Positions 1 through 20,500 of a stretch of DNA of 64,000 nt are shown here, one piece after another. This stretch comes from Acanthococcus lagerstroemiae (Eukaryota > Arthropoda > Insecta > Hemiptera > Eriococcidae). How positions within the stretch are numbered: the stretch's first letter is position 1; the number at the start of each line of letters is the position of its first letter. The position numbers were made by a program, and so were the translations under genes. Under the pieces are notes generated by a model. It saw only the letters and a program-made list of their open reading frames with translations. It did not search any database and was not told the DNA's origin. The stretch covers positions 4,340,001 through 4,404,000 of the forward strand of contig CM063114.1 of the NCBI GenBank assembly GCA_031841125.1, written 5' to 3'.

Positions 1-120
1 CGCAAGACGCAACAAATGATTATGCACCAACACAAACACACGAAAATATTCCATTGTGTGTTTGTGTGAGCTGATGCAGTCGTGATTATGTGATCTGTGA
101 TCTACAATAATCGTGACTAG

Positions 121-151
121 TGACGTCATGACATCTCAAGTCGTGACGTCA
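121..151. promoter_or_regulatory. Paired CRE-like palindromes upstream of the ACAP gene
   Basis: The palindrome TGACGTCA occurs twice, at 121-128 and 144-151, about 740 bp before the first ATG of the ACAP gene. It matches the CREB/ATF consensus. The same GACGTCAC core lies in the arms of foldback transposons at 38180-39059 and 39169-41008, so this pair may be a transposon remnant rather than a promoter element. The rest of 1-886 shows no gene. A short inverted repeat sits at 31-41 / 56-66, and GGCAACCCTG near 512 resembles the MITE ends at 6030-6318. Confidence 0.3.
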
Positions 152-886
152 CGAACTGATCTAACCTGAAAACCGAAAAATATGCGTCATCATAAAGTAC
201 CCTATTTACTCTGTATTTTCAGGTTTCTTTTACGGTTTCAATCTTTCAAAGCCTTGTTTGGACCAGAATTATTTTTCAAAAGAGGCTTTAAATCATGGTT
301 TTGAAAGTGTTATTTTCAAGTGACGAGATAATGAAATTCAAATCCGGGAATCATGATTCATATCGCCATGAAAATGGCAAAATTATCGCGGACTTGAGAG
401 TTCCAGAAAAATTTGAAATGGTACATTTATTGGATTATTTAAGAATTATATAGATTTTTGAAGACTCTAAGGCGGTCTGGGTACATTTTTACATACAATA
501 GATTTGAATTGGCAACCCTGGTTACAAGACGACCAACAAGAATGATCTCATCGCTATGATCTATGATCTTCATAATCAACAGTTGGGTTTTGTCTAACTT
601 AAAACAACGTAATTTTTACTTGTGAAAACGACAAGTTCAATTATAATATCACCGAAATCTTCAACTTTCACTTTGCTTATTCGCGTATTCAATTACTCCT
701 TCTAAAATGTGCATCACTATTCGTTATCTCCCCTTAAATGATTGTGTTTCTCTAATTTTCGAAACAAATTACCGAATGTAATTTGTCGATGGCAATATGC
801 TGCAGTATGAGTTGAAGCGTCAGTAGCATTTATACTATTTGCGTATCAGCCGATACGGTTTCAGAAAGAAATTTCAATTGCTGAAG

Positions 887-9491
<8,605 letters not shown>

Positions 9492-11093
9492 AAAGCGTTC
9501 AAATACTCTCTACAAGATCAAATATCCTTTACTTATTATATTTTTGATATAATTTTCGCTTGGAATTTTTATTATTAATTTCTTGCCATTATAAAAGTTA
9601 TAATATGTTCGTATAATAAGGTTATTGCTCTTTTACTCGTATTTTTTTATATTATTTAAATGATAATTGTGATTTCTACGCTTATAGAGATTATGAATTG
9701 CGATAGAATATTAGGTTTTAGTGAGGTTACCCCAATTACATCGAATCTTATCGACTTTTTCGATCGCATGTGTCGAATCGATCATGAAAATAGATTGGAT
9801 CTTCTGAATCGAACAACAAATTAGCGTTCGATTCTGCTCGGCCAGTTACGCACCGCGTGGTTTTAAACTGTCCATTCCTTGCGATGGACGTCACATTTTA
9901 TTTATTATTTTATGTCAAGCCTTATTTTAAGTAATTATGCCGAAGAAGTTGCTAAAAATCATTCCCAAACAAATCTCTTATTCTATCTTGCCCAGATATC
10001 ATTTTGTGATATTGTAAACGTGCCTTCTTTGTTACATGTATGTATTTTGTTTGTGATACCAAGTATTGTATGAGCTTCATTTATCAGAAATATTATTCGT
10101 TGATTGCAGCCATTGACAGGCAGTCATGTCATTTGACTGAAGTTGTTGGTATTGAGTATTCTTTACAAAATATATTTCCGTTGTATTTATACGTTAGAGA
10201 CACTGATTAAGTTAAGGTGCAATATTTTGAAATATATTTCATTTCATACGTTTGTACATCGGTATTTTGCGGAGATGAGGGCTAGTTTTCGCTGTTCTTG
10301 ACTCAATGGAACCATTAGTGAATCACCAATTACGACTTACTCTTGGTACCTACCTGTGCGGATCTCGTTGAGAAAAGTAAAGGTGATTTTCTAGTGACTA
10401 ATACTTCTAAAATGTGAAGATATTATATTTAATAATGGATGATCTTTTTCAGATCGTGATGGTGCTTTGTGAGAAGGAAACGTAATACATGATACAGATT
10501 GACGAGAAGATGAACCGATTAGAAGTCTGATTCACTCGCCAATTTATCTTACAAAAGAAAATAACCGAAGCCCTAAAGAGCATTAATATTGAAATACGCA
10601 GATGAGCAAACCTGGCCGTAATCGGTGAATAGCTATCGCTCGAGGTAACTCGTAACTGGACCACTATAGAAATGAAAACTACATCCTTAAAATTTAGAAT
10701 ACTTTTAGGTGTGAATAATCGATTTTGTACTCCAGTTTTAACTAGAATATTCGAACCTGTTTCAGGAGTATTCCTAGCAAATTATTCTAAAAATCGCAGA
10801 CGTATCGTAGGGGTATGAAGACACTTCCGGTAGACACGTGTCAGTTGGTCAAGTCACCCACAGTCGATGAATGTTCGAAAAATAAGAGGCAAAGCATCGG
10901 TTCGCCCGAGGAAATCGAAAAAAAGTTTAGTTTTCATTTTATTGCAAAAATTTCTTCTGCATGAACAAAAACTGTAAGAAAGTGAAAATTCTTATCGATT
11001 TCAGCGTGTTCCCGTTAATCAAAAGTAACCCGTTTTAGTTGAAAATGTTAATTTTAGTGTCCATTTCGGAGTGTGAGTGAACTTGGTAATATT
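9492..11093. other. Intergenic A+T-rich stretch after ACAP
   Basis: This is the presumed 3' UTR of ACAP followed by unique A+T-rich DNA. No canonical AATAAA was found close after the stop; TATAAA-like words occur near 9590. No gene, repeat pair or RNA gene was recognised. Confidence 0.5.
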
Positions 11094-11131
11094 CCATTTG
11101 TAGGGTGTGCCAAATCACTTTTTCTTCTTCT

Positions 11132-11177
11132 GTAGTCCAGAGCGCTTTCGGCTGTTATGCCATCGTCAGTGGAGTAC
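11132..11177 (-). ncRNA. Candidate hammerhead ribozyme, intact core
   Basis: On the minus strand the order is GTACTCCA, CTGACGA (core C3-A9), stem II GGC/GCC with loop ATAACA, GAAA, minimal stem III AGC/GCT, cleavage site C17, then TGGACTAC. The two outer segments pair as stem I: UCCA with UGGA, a C-C mismatch, then GUA with UAC. All core bases fit the hammerhead consensus apart from one extra U before stem II. It lies in the 11094-11206 arm of the Penelope-like remnant. Confidence 0.6.
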
Positions 11178-11206
11178 CCTAAATGAGATTTGTCTCTCGT
11201 GGTCCT

Positions 11207-11989
11207 ATTTGGATTTAAAAGGAAATATAGAGCGGGCTGAAAATCACCCCGCACCAGCAATATAAGGGTGATCAAATCCGTTCTCTTATGGGGCAACCCA
11301 TGTAAAACGCAATTTTTCAAGGAGTTCTAATTTTCTCAGAATTTTTTATTTGAAATCGATTTGTCTTTTTTTTTTATTATTTATAACTATTTCAACAAAA
11401 TGTAGGACATACATTTTTCAGAAAAAAAAAGTATGACGGAGAAATTCAAGTTTGAAAATGAAAATTTTCCCATTTAAAATACATGGGCTTTTCTGGTTCG
11501 ATAAAAATCCACCAGATGTCAGCCACTTTGCTTTTAAATCCCAATAGTCGTAGTCGAGGGTAGTACCGTATGGTGAACCTATTAGTCGTTTGCTCCTATT
11601 GGGACTTAAACTTGGAGTTTCAAGTGTTGGCAGCCCTGCGATTTGTGTGAGTCATCATGTATGATTTACCATAAGCGTGTAGCAAACTTCAACCATCATT
11701 AAATCGATTAGAAATTCACTTTTAAAGAAAATTTGTCCTAAATTCGACTGTATCATCACCAAAAAATTAAATTATAATCAGTTCTACTGGCAGAGTAATT
11801 TTTACTCGGTTTTTTGCCCTACTGAAGATAGCAGTGTAACTATTTGAAAGTACACATGATCACTCATTTTCATCCGCTAACACCCGCGCAGGTAATATTG
11901 CAGCGCACTCTAGTGCAGATTTGAATCCCAATTGGTTGTCTGTGGTTGTGCAGTCTGTCCAATCCGTGGGTGTTATATTCTTAGTTGGG
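11207..11989. other. Interior of the Penelope-like remnant outside the endonuclease
   Basis: This stretch contains TTCCCATTTAAAATACATGG near 11465, a phrase also present at 33351 and 33541. No coding signal could be trusted. Its lower-strand end may hold the decayed C-terminal tail of the endonuclease frame. Confidence 0.35.
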
Positions 11990-12513
11990 ATAAGTTTTCG
12001 CTTTGGAAGTTAGTTGTATTTATTAGGATGTTTTGTTTTGTTTTTGCTTATTATTTCTAGTTATTCTTTTAATTTTCTTTTTGTTGTGTTGTTTTCTATG
12101 TGTAGGATTTTGTACTTTTCTGTCAATCTGTCATTGTTATGTCCCTGGTCATTGCAATGTTTTCCAAACTTTGTCATCATTTAGCTTCTGTGATTTTTCA
12201 TGTTCTTTGATTCTGGTTGTGAATTTTCTGCCTGTTTCTCCTATGTAGGTTGTGTCACAGTGTTCACAGTCCAGTCTGTATACTCCGCTACTGTTGTTTC
12301 TGCCCTTTGTTTCTGTTTTGTCATTGCTTATATGTTTGATCAGAGGGGGGTCTGTTTTTGATTCCGAGTTTTATGTTGTATTAGTTGTAGAATTTTTTGT
12401 GTTTTGTATGCATGTGTTCCTGTGAATGGTATTGCTCCTGCGAATTTGTCTGTTTTGGTGGTTGCTACCTTCGACTATGACTACAGGACCACAAGAGACA
12501 AGTCTCATTTAGG

Positions 12514-12559
12514 GTACTCCACTGCTGATGGCATAACAGCCGAAAGCGCTCTGAACTAC
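12514..12559 (+). ncRNA. Hammerhead-like motif, mutated core
   Basis: This is the plus-strand counterpart of the motif at 11132-11177, located in the second arm of the Penelope-like remnant. Stem II, GAAA and stem III are kept. The core reads CTGCTGA instead of CTGANGA (A6 to C), and stem I is weaker. It is probably inactive. Confidence 0.45.
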
Positions 12560-12869
12560 AGAAGAAGAAAAAGTGAATTGGCACACCCTACTAATGGAAA
12601 ATGTTGACACCCCCCCTCCTTGCTCATACTTAACGAAAAGCTATACCAATCTTTCATTTGGGCTGTAATTTATGAGAGTTTTTGCCAGACATATTGATCC
12701 AAAAAAAAAAAAGAAAAACGATTGCTCTTGTCCCCTACTTTTTGTTTGTGAACGCAAACTGCAGCGTCCATTCTGATTCCAAGAATTTTTTTCATTTTTA
12801 TTTTATAGCTCTGATTAGGTAAATGACAGGCCATAGTGAACATTTACCTTAGCTTCAACTTAAATAGTG

Positions 12870-13620
12870 ATCTAGTAAAAGGCCAGTCGTTGTCTAACCC
12901 GCCCACCGTGTGGCATGAGCCTCCACTGTCCGCTTCCATCTCTTCTCGTTTATGGAAGTGCTCATCAAACAGAGTTCTGTTACTTCTTTTATTTCGTCTG
13001 ATCACCGTGTTAATAACCTTCCCTGCTTTCTTTTGAGATTATAAGGTAGCCATATTGTAACTGCTTCACTCCTTTTGTTGGTTCTCTCCCTTGCCAGTTT
13101 CCCTGTAAATTTCAACCTCAGATTTCTAGTTACACAACCTATTCTCTTTGCTTTAGTTTTTTTCCACAATTTCTTTTTTAGTGACTTTATCTAGTAGTCT
13201 GATACCTAGGATGTTGCGTAGCGTGGCAAATTGCGTGTTTGTTAATTTTTGAATCACACGTTTGGTAAATGCCCAGGTTTGAGCCCCGCGTGTGAGGACT
13301 GGTAACACACAGCTATCTAGAATTTTGACTTGTATGAATTTTCTTTTGAATATTTTTCTATTCGATCCCTAATCACGCCAGGCGTTTGCAATTCTAGTTT
13401 GTATCTCCTTTTCGAGTTTATTTTCAAACAAGATTATCTAACCCATGTGTGCATTTGTTAACTTGGCCGATTATTTGGTTCTCTGTGAGAATAGGGTCAA
13501 TCTCTTGCTCCTCCGTCATAAATTACTTGAACCTACTTTTTCACATTCAGTTTTCAATTCTCTGGCCATAGCCAGGTCTTAAGTTTTTAATCACTGCTTC
13601 CAATGAGAACAATATACTTG
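12870..13620 (-). mobile_element. Decayed LINE (non-LTR retrotransposon), 3' end of reverse transcriptase ORF
   Basis: Translating the minus strand across several frames gives, in order, ANAWR, a SCVLPVLTRGAQTW-like segment, RNILGI and RWSDEIKEVTE ... KRWKRTVEAHATRWAG. This order is typical of the region after the reverse transcriptase domain in many animal LINEs. Multiple frameshifts and stops show an old copy. The related copy at 27060-28640 lies in the same orientation. Confidence 0.6.
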
Positions 13621-14254
13621 ATATAGTAAATGCCACCGAATATCTGACCTCGTATATATTATTATCGTTACTTTGTAAAAATTGAGAACGGTTTCCACTT
13701 TCAAAGGCCAAAACTCAATAGGTTGATAGTCTCGAGGTCATGCAGAACAGGCTTAAACAATCGATAGTCTTATACGGCCGTCGAAGCAGAAATATACTAA
13801 ATTGTTTTGTGTGGGGGGAGGGGGGATTCCAGTAGAAAGCGAGGTCTTTCATTCATTGAATCATGCCAAGTAACGGAGGTTTTCCGCTTCTTGAAATCAA
13901 CAAGGAAAAGTGTTCCCTTTTCCCGTTTCACCAATTAGTGCTTCGGCTTTTCTACCTTCTTCCTGAGGATGACTTTCCCGATTGATAGTATTGTTGAAAA
14001 TGGTGGAGAGCCTCTCCTTGGAAACACTTGGCCTATAATATGTAACTCAAACAAAATTGATATGTGGATTCTTTGGAAAGCAAGCCATTCTTTTTAATTT
14101 GTTTTATTACTCTCTGTAAAAGACTAAAGAGGGAACTTTTTCCTTGAACGACAGAGGATATGTCTTGAACCGACTTGTTCATCTAAATAGGATCGAGAAA
14201 CTGACGGAAATGAATGAGTAAACCTTAAGATTTAAAAATGTATTATCATAAAAT
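13621..14254. other. Intergenic stretch and likely SLC25A21 3' UTR
   Basis: A G-rich run lies near 13812-13827. On the minus strand AATAAA occurs at 14103-14108, about 150 nt beyond the SLC25A21 stop codon, and is a plausible polyadenylation signal for it. Nothing else was recognised. Confidence 0.45.
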
Positions 14255-16889
14255 TCACGGAAATTTTTCCTTTAATAAATGATAAACATGTTCGTATACA
14301 ACAAGCATGATAGCACCACCGGGTCCCAGCCTCATAACTTTTGGAAGAAGTCCTTTGTACAACGCTCTCCATCTGAAAAATTAATTTGAAAAATAAACTA
14401 AATTTGTTGCACAAAAATGCAGTAGCAAATACTAAAGTTTAATCAAATTTAACAAACCCTTCTTCCTGATAAACGCATAAGATTGTTCCAAATGTACTTT
14501 TATATTTAATAACTCCCGGGACCGGTTGAGGTCCCTGGATACGACTTTTGGCGACGTCGAACGGTATATTTACACACGATCCTAATGTACCGGACGCAAA
14601 CCCGATTGAAACTCGACGCAGAAATTCAGCCACTGAGTCCTTATAGACAGCAGAATACGAATACATTAGATGAACTATACATTCAATAGACAGTAATCAG
14701 AGCCTTAATTTCTATATACCTTCTGTTCAGGGATCATTTCCTTTACCGAATGATAGAAACCGAAATATATAGAATTAAAAGAACCATTTCGTAACATCGT
14801 AGCGACCATACCTTTATTCAATCCTCTTAGACCGAACCCCTGAAAATCATTTTATTACTTCATGAAGTTGTACATAAGATTCTACAGTATTCGTTGTTTT
14901 AGTTTTCATTACAGATAATTGCAGTTCAACAAACCTCTGTTCTAATAATTTCTTTGGTAACTTGCCACGAGCTTGGCGCTTCGCTCATTTTTGCTTTATT
15001 CGATTGTTGAGCAACTTTAACACATTCAAACGGGTTGACTAAGATGGCTTCAGTTAGACCAGCACCCATCCCAGCTAATGAAAATGTCTGTAAATATACG
15101 CTAAACATTATTATTTAACAGATGCAATTTTCTTGATGAAAACAGTTCTCGTAGTTACTTTCAATTAGACGCGTGCATGCTCGAACGAAAGGATCATTTT
15201 GCTGTAATGAACTCCTTCTTCCATAAGGACAGTAGAAAGAAAATTGTATTAGACTTTCGAAACAGATACATTGACTTGCAAGGATCTTCTAGATTGTAAT
15301 GCCACCAGGCCGTTCAAATCGAAATGTAAATTGAATAGGGAGCATGAAACTTATGCTTCCCAATCAAAGGGTCGAGTGAAGCTCTAAAGTTAATCTAAAG
15401 TTTAAATGTTAACCAAACTAATATTCACCTAATATATAATTGTTAGTGATGACGAAATCATTACTATACCAGTGGTGTAGGACTAGATGCACCGAACATG
15501 AAAAATTGCTTGTACTGTTCGAAAGTTAGAAACTGGAAATAGCAACACAAAATGAGTCATGTAGTATTTCATTGGGTTCCGAATGAATAGATCATACGGT
15601 TCTGAGCTTTAAGAAGAGAGTAGAAAAATGAGTGTTTACTTTCACGGCTCTTTTCGGCGTTTCTGCAAGAACTGGAGGAACGATGCCTTTATAAAAGGAA
15701 AGAAAGCCCTCGCTCACATACATCTTCTTTAGGCAATCGAAAACCCCCGTGTACATTGGTGCCACTGTGCCACCACTGCGCTGTAACTGCAGTCGAGTTT
15801 TTACCAAATCTAGAGGCTGCATAATGCATACTTCTATGAAACCTAAAACATACGAACATGAATAAGTAATCGGATGAATTCATTCGACTCATTTGGAAGA
15901 ATCAATTTTATAGGTACCATTTTGACTGGAAGTCTGAAATTCCCTTCACTTACAAATACTTCCTACATGTGGTTTCCTCAGTACCGTCAAATGAGGTTAA
16001 GATGGACAGTCTTATGAAGATGGATACTTCATCTGATGCCTGTCCCAACTTGTAGGAGTAACCTGTCCATTTTCACATGCATGAATGATTGTCGCTCATG
16101 CAAGCAGTAACAAGCATGTAAAAGTTCATCTTCACCTCATTTTGAACTGTACCTATGGTGAAAATTGAAATAAGGTGTGAAGTACATGGCTTATAATTTC
16201 ATAAGAAAGGAAAAATGGTTTGAAACCTGGGTGGAGGGAAGGGGAGTGAGCATTTCAAGTCAATTATTGCAATGTGATCTTTCGACTGAAGTTCATTCAA
16301 CTTTTTTTACTCACGTGGTATTATAAGTTATTTTGAAACGTAGCGGACATTTTCTTTCTAGAAGAATCCAAATGTTTTGTTTCTAAGTTTGTAGTCCATA
16401 AGATAAGGGGAGGGGAATTTTAAGTATGTACATAGGTGAAGTACAGGCCGCCGTATTTTCAAGATGGTTTCCGAACGGGGTAATGGATTTTTCCATGAAT
16501 AACAGACATTTCTTGCTAGGTACGAAGATACTTTGAGGCGCAGCGGTTCGTTCTCGTCCTAGAAGAGGCCAAACGTATAGCATTCTAAACGGCGAAGGAG
16601 AGAGGAGAGGGGTTGAGTAGGTAAGGTATTTCAAGGTGCTTTTAGTAAGGCGCAGTGGATTTTTTCGTGAGTAACCATCATTTCTTGTTAAGTATAATTA
16701 TGTACTTGAGATGGACTGATTCGTATTGGGAGAAGATTCTTTTTAGATGAAATAGCCCCTGCCCCCACCCCCAGTCAACATATTAGTATAAATTATGTAT
16801 ATCCCACGTATACAACCTGCAGATCCTCCGGCCGTAACTTGTAAAGCTGCTTGTTTCAAGTGATCTCCCACGGTCTTATCTTTCTCCAT
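14255..16889 (-). CDS. SLC25A21: Mitochondrial 2-oxodicarboxylate carrier
   Basis: Predicted inner-membrane carrier exchanging 2-oxoadipate and 2-oxoglutarate for cytosolic dicarboxylates in lysine and tryptophan breakdown. Seven exons, read downward: 16889-16817, 15842-15640, 15532-15470, 15087-14935, 14839-14720, 14639-14458, 14372-14255, totalling 303 aa (human about 299). It has three mitochondrial-carrier repeats, each with the PxD/ExxK/R signature: PLDLVK, PFECVK and PFDVAK. Family-diagnostic stretches include VTAGGSAG, PPVLAETPKRAVK, SRIQGPQPVPG and MRLGPGGA. All introns are GT-AG. The start is the ATG giving MEKDKTVGDH; an in-frame upstream ATG at 16946 is possible but extends beyond the usual family N-terminus. 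It is head-to-head with the ENTPD gene. Confidence 0.95.
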
Positions 16890-17539
16890 TTTGCGGGCTG
16901 TTAACGTGAAAGCATAACGAATTATTACCGAAGTATAGTTCTTCAAATAGTTAAGAAATACAGAGATTGCTTCGAGATAAGAAGTTCATGAATAATCGAA
17001 GGCAGATAATATTCTGTAAGTCAGTGAGATACTATATTTCATTCCATTTTTTGTAACGAACCCGTCTTCGTTCGGTTATCTACAACTTAATTACTTAACA
17101 TTTTTCAATAGAACTCTATTGCTGATTATAACGAAGAGACTTCAGTCGGTATTTCGCAATAAGGTGTTAGTAAGATCGTTTATCAGTCGCGTGAGAAAAC
17201 TGGTGAGCATTGTTAATCACATTTATTTTGTAAATAAGGCGAACAGAACCCACCTGATCAAAGTGAAAAAAAAAATAGAATAGAAAAATTAAATGAGTTA
17301 AATCACGCAATTTCAAGTTCAGGACAAGAGAAGCGTTTCATTGCATGTCCTCGTCCGAAACATTCATGCAATAAATTGTAGCTAACTATTTAAATTTGAA
17401 GGGCACATCCGCTTATCAGTAATCACACTTCAAAACTAGGTACTGTATGATTAACAACATGAAATTCTGAACTGTCAAGCATGAAGTAAGAAACTTCTTT
17501 ATTCTCGTTTTAGCTGCTCATTTTGACGCTCCGCACACA
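16890..17539. promoter_or_regulatory. Divergent intergenic region between SLC25A21 and ENTPD
   Basis: About 650 bp separate two start codons pointing away from each other, so this interval must contain both promoters and may act as a bidirectional promoter. No TATA box or CpG-rich core was convincingly seen. Confidence 0.5.
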
Positions 17540-20500
17540 ATGGAAGATTCGGTGAAACATAGACAAGTAATTTCATTTTATTTTTATTATATTTACGTAC
17601 TTAAATTTTCGCGGTAATGGTGCTGAAGAGATTAAATTATGTAGTGTGTTGGGTATCGCTGTCCCGAAATAAATGGATTCGTTCTTCCTTTCTCCAATTT
17701 CCGTTTCACCCGAGCGATGTGAAGTCGAATATGGAGATGATATTTTAGTTAGCTGGGAACTGCAGTCACGGAAGTGTGTTCGATTCCATCTTCAAAATGT
17801 ATTATTTTTTTCTAGTCGGAATTTGATTCTAAAATTGATTTGTAATGTGATAATTCACAATCTATGCTAAGCGACGAAGTTTCAATGTGGTTTCTAGGTT
17901 TGTACTTTTCAAGTTGGGAATCGTCCATTTTAATTTCCCATTCTACATTCTGTAATATTTATATTACCCATATTCCGTGGATACTGTTACCCAAAGAGAT
18001 TGAACTTCTTCGTTCTTCAGCGTTTTGTGTCTCGTAAAATAAAATACGACACAACAAACACAAATGAACGTGAAGATGTCCCGCAGAACCCGGAAATTCG
18101 GATGCCCCGCACTCCGGAAATAGCGAAATAAGTCTAAGGTCTAACGTCGCTTAGCATAGTATTTCGTTTTATCGTGATGATGTAATCTTGTAGACCCTTA
18201 AGTAGGTATATTTAAGGTCCAGACAATTCTCCTATTGGGACTAATACACTAAAACTGAAAATGTTATTATTCCTGTCTACATTTTTGGATACTTCACATG
18301 ATTACTTGTTGTTACTGTCTATTAGTTTAGAGGTTTAGACAGTTACTGAACAGCAGTCAAATTTTCAAAAAATATCATTTTATTACCTATTTGTGTTTCA
18401 TTTCATATTTCATTATTACCTGCTCGTGTTTTTGAATTGAACAACACTGATGACTAAAATTTGTTGATAACGCGTGCACGCGAAAACACGATAAAGTCTA
18501 CCGATATGAAATGAGCTCGTACTCAAAATTATTCTTTTGAAGCTTTACGACTGCCCATTCCCTAATGTACTCGAAATTATTACACTTCGAACTAAAAACC
18601 TTGGAGTATTATCAGAGGAAGGAAATTGCGAGCCCTGTTTGCTATACGTGTAAGTTCATGTGTTAACAACGTCAGCATATTCTGTAGTCTTGGTCAATAT
18701 CTTAAAACTTTTTGTAATTTATTCGATTCTGTAACTGTTTTCCTTAAAAGTGTAAACTGAACTAATGAAATGCTTCTTGTCTGCTCCATTGCAGAGAAAA
18801 ACGAATGGTAGCTATGAAGAAAAGGAAGAAATGGTTCGTCGCCGCAATATAAGACGTACATCGTACAATAAATCATCCGTATTTTTTTATGGCTCTATTT
18901 TAAGTATTTCGTGTTTTATCATTGTAGGTAAGATTTAGTATCATTATATAAATAGCTATGTCCTTGTATGCTGTACAGTGCATGCTGTGTGTTCTCAAAT
19001 GCAAAATCTATACTCCAGGTAAACCAGGGTCCAAAAATTTTAAAATTTGTCTGTTCTGGTTAGAAGCTATTTCAGGGCCAGTTAGTTTTGAGGATCGCTT
19101 GTCAAAGCTCTTGGGTAGTATTGTATCATGGTTGTCTCAGGATGGCTCATTTTTGATAATCAACCTGCTAAACCATCCGAGTCGGTATGGGCTCATTTGC
19201 TCTTGATTGACAATAATTTGAAAAAGATGTTTCTGATTTTACCCACACGTGTTCAGGTTCCTGTTCAAGTCTCAACATTATAATAATGAGTAATGCCTGG
19301 GTAAGGAACTCAAAATGTTGAAAAAATCATTCTGAATCAAAATTGTAATCGCTATATTAGCCTGTGATCAATTCTCACATACTCACCGGCAAGTTCTGTA
19401 TCAAAATCATCGTTGTAAGATTCACGATCTTGGTGGCGATCAAATCAATTTGAAGAACGTGACTTTAATGATATGAGATCGTTCGTTGTTGTGACTTTAC
19501 ATTTGAGATTTTTTTTTTTCATCGACTTCTTCAAACGAAAATATCAATGCTTCAAACTCCTGAAAATTTATTTTTCTGTATTCACAGGTTATCAAATTTT
19601 ATATTCCTCTTACAAGGTAAATATGGTGGATAAAATAGCGTATAATTTAGGATTCCATTCAAACGCATATGCTGTAATCATCGATGCTGGCAGTACCGGA
19701 TCTCGAATATTAGCGTTATCATTCTACAAATCAGGATTTGGTATGTTCCTAGTATTTTTATTTATGGTGACTGTTACTACTAATGGCTAACATTTCTCGA
19801 ATGAAACCCACTTCCTTTCACTCTAAGTTGCAATCTGTAGTCTGATTATGAAGATGCAACGAAGACGTTGGGATTAGCGAGAACTATGCGGGAATAAAAT
19901 TTGATTGTATCAACACGAAGAAGTGTGTAGAAGGATCCTGACCTGAAACCGTCCGTATTGCTAAGACTACAAACCTGAAGAAACTACTTTTCACCCAATT
20001 TGTAACTGAAACTCAAGTTCAGGGATAAAATCGATGATACTAAACTTAGGATTTTCCATAGTATTATCACTAATAATGATTAGCCGCAAGGTAGAATTTC
20101 TTGGCATTTTAGCCAGACATATGGAGCTTGAATTTATGTTACATGTTTCATCGACATTTATTTGAGCATGAAAAACAATTTAATAATAATAAAAATGTTT
20201 GTACAGATGGAGGACTGAAACTACTTGGTGATTTATTCGTGCAAAACAAACCTGGTCTGTCGAGCTTTGCTGACGATCCCAAAAAGGTGAGCATAGTTAG
20301 ATTTTAAAATTAGATATGTTTGAAGCTTTGATTCGGAAAATAATAATATTTCTACAATATGCTAAAAATGTGACCTCCTCATGAGGAAAGTCACGATATT
20401 CTGATCTCTTTGATCTGAGAACATGTGAGAAATTAGATCATGATCTTTCAGGTCTTTTATCTTCATGATTTTTTCCCCTATTAAAGAACACGCGATTTTG

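Larger units (their letters stand above)
11094..12597 (-). mobile_element. Penelope-like retroelement remnant with inverted terminal arms
   Basis: Two 113-bp arms, 11094-11206 and 12485-12597, are imperfect inverted copies of one another. Between them, on the minus strand at about 11990-12480, is the C-terminal GIY-YIG endonuclease of a Penelope-like element, with GVYRLDCEHCDTTYIGETG followed by KFTTRIKEHEKSQ. The frame is broken after KVWK and again at later stops. The reverse transcriptase itself is not seen, so the copy is 5'-truncated and dead. Both arms contain hammerhead-like cores, a feature known from the terminal repeats of this class. Confidence 0.75.

Noticed and set aside
12404..12607. 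Small plus-strand open frame ending in RRRKSELAHPTNG
   Set aside because: It reads the terminal arm of the Penelope-like remnant. The inverted arm gives the same peptide, so it reflects repeat structure rather than a gene.
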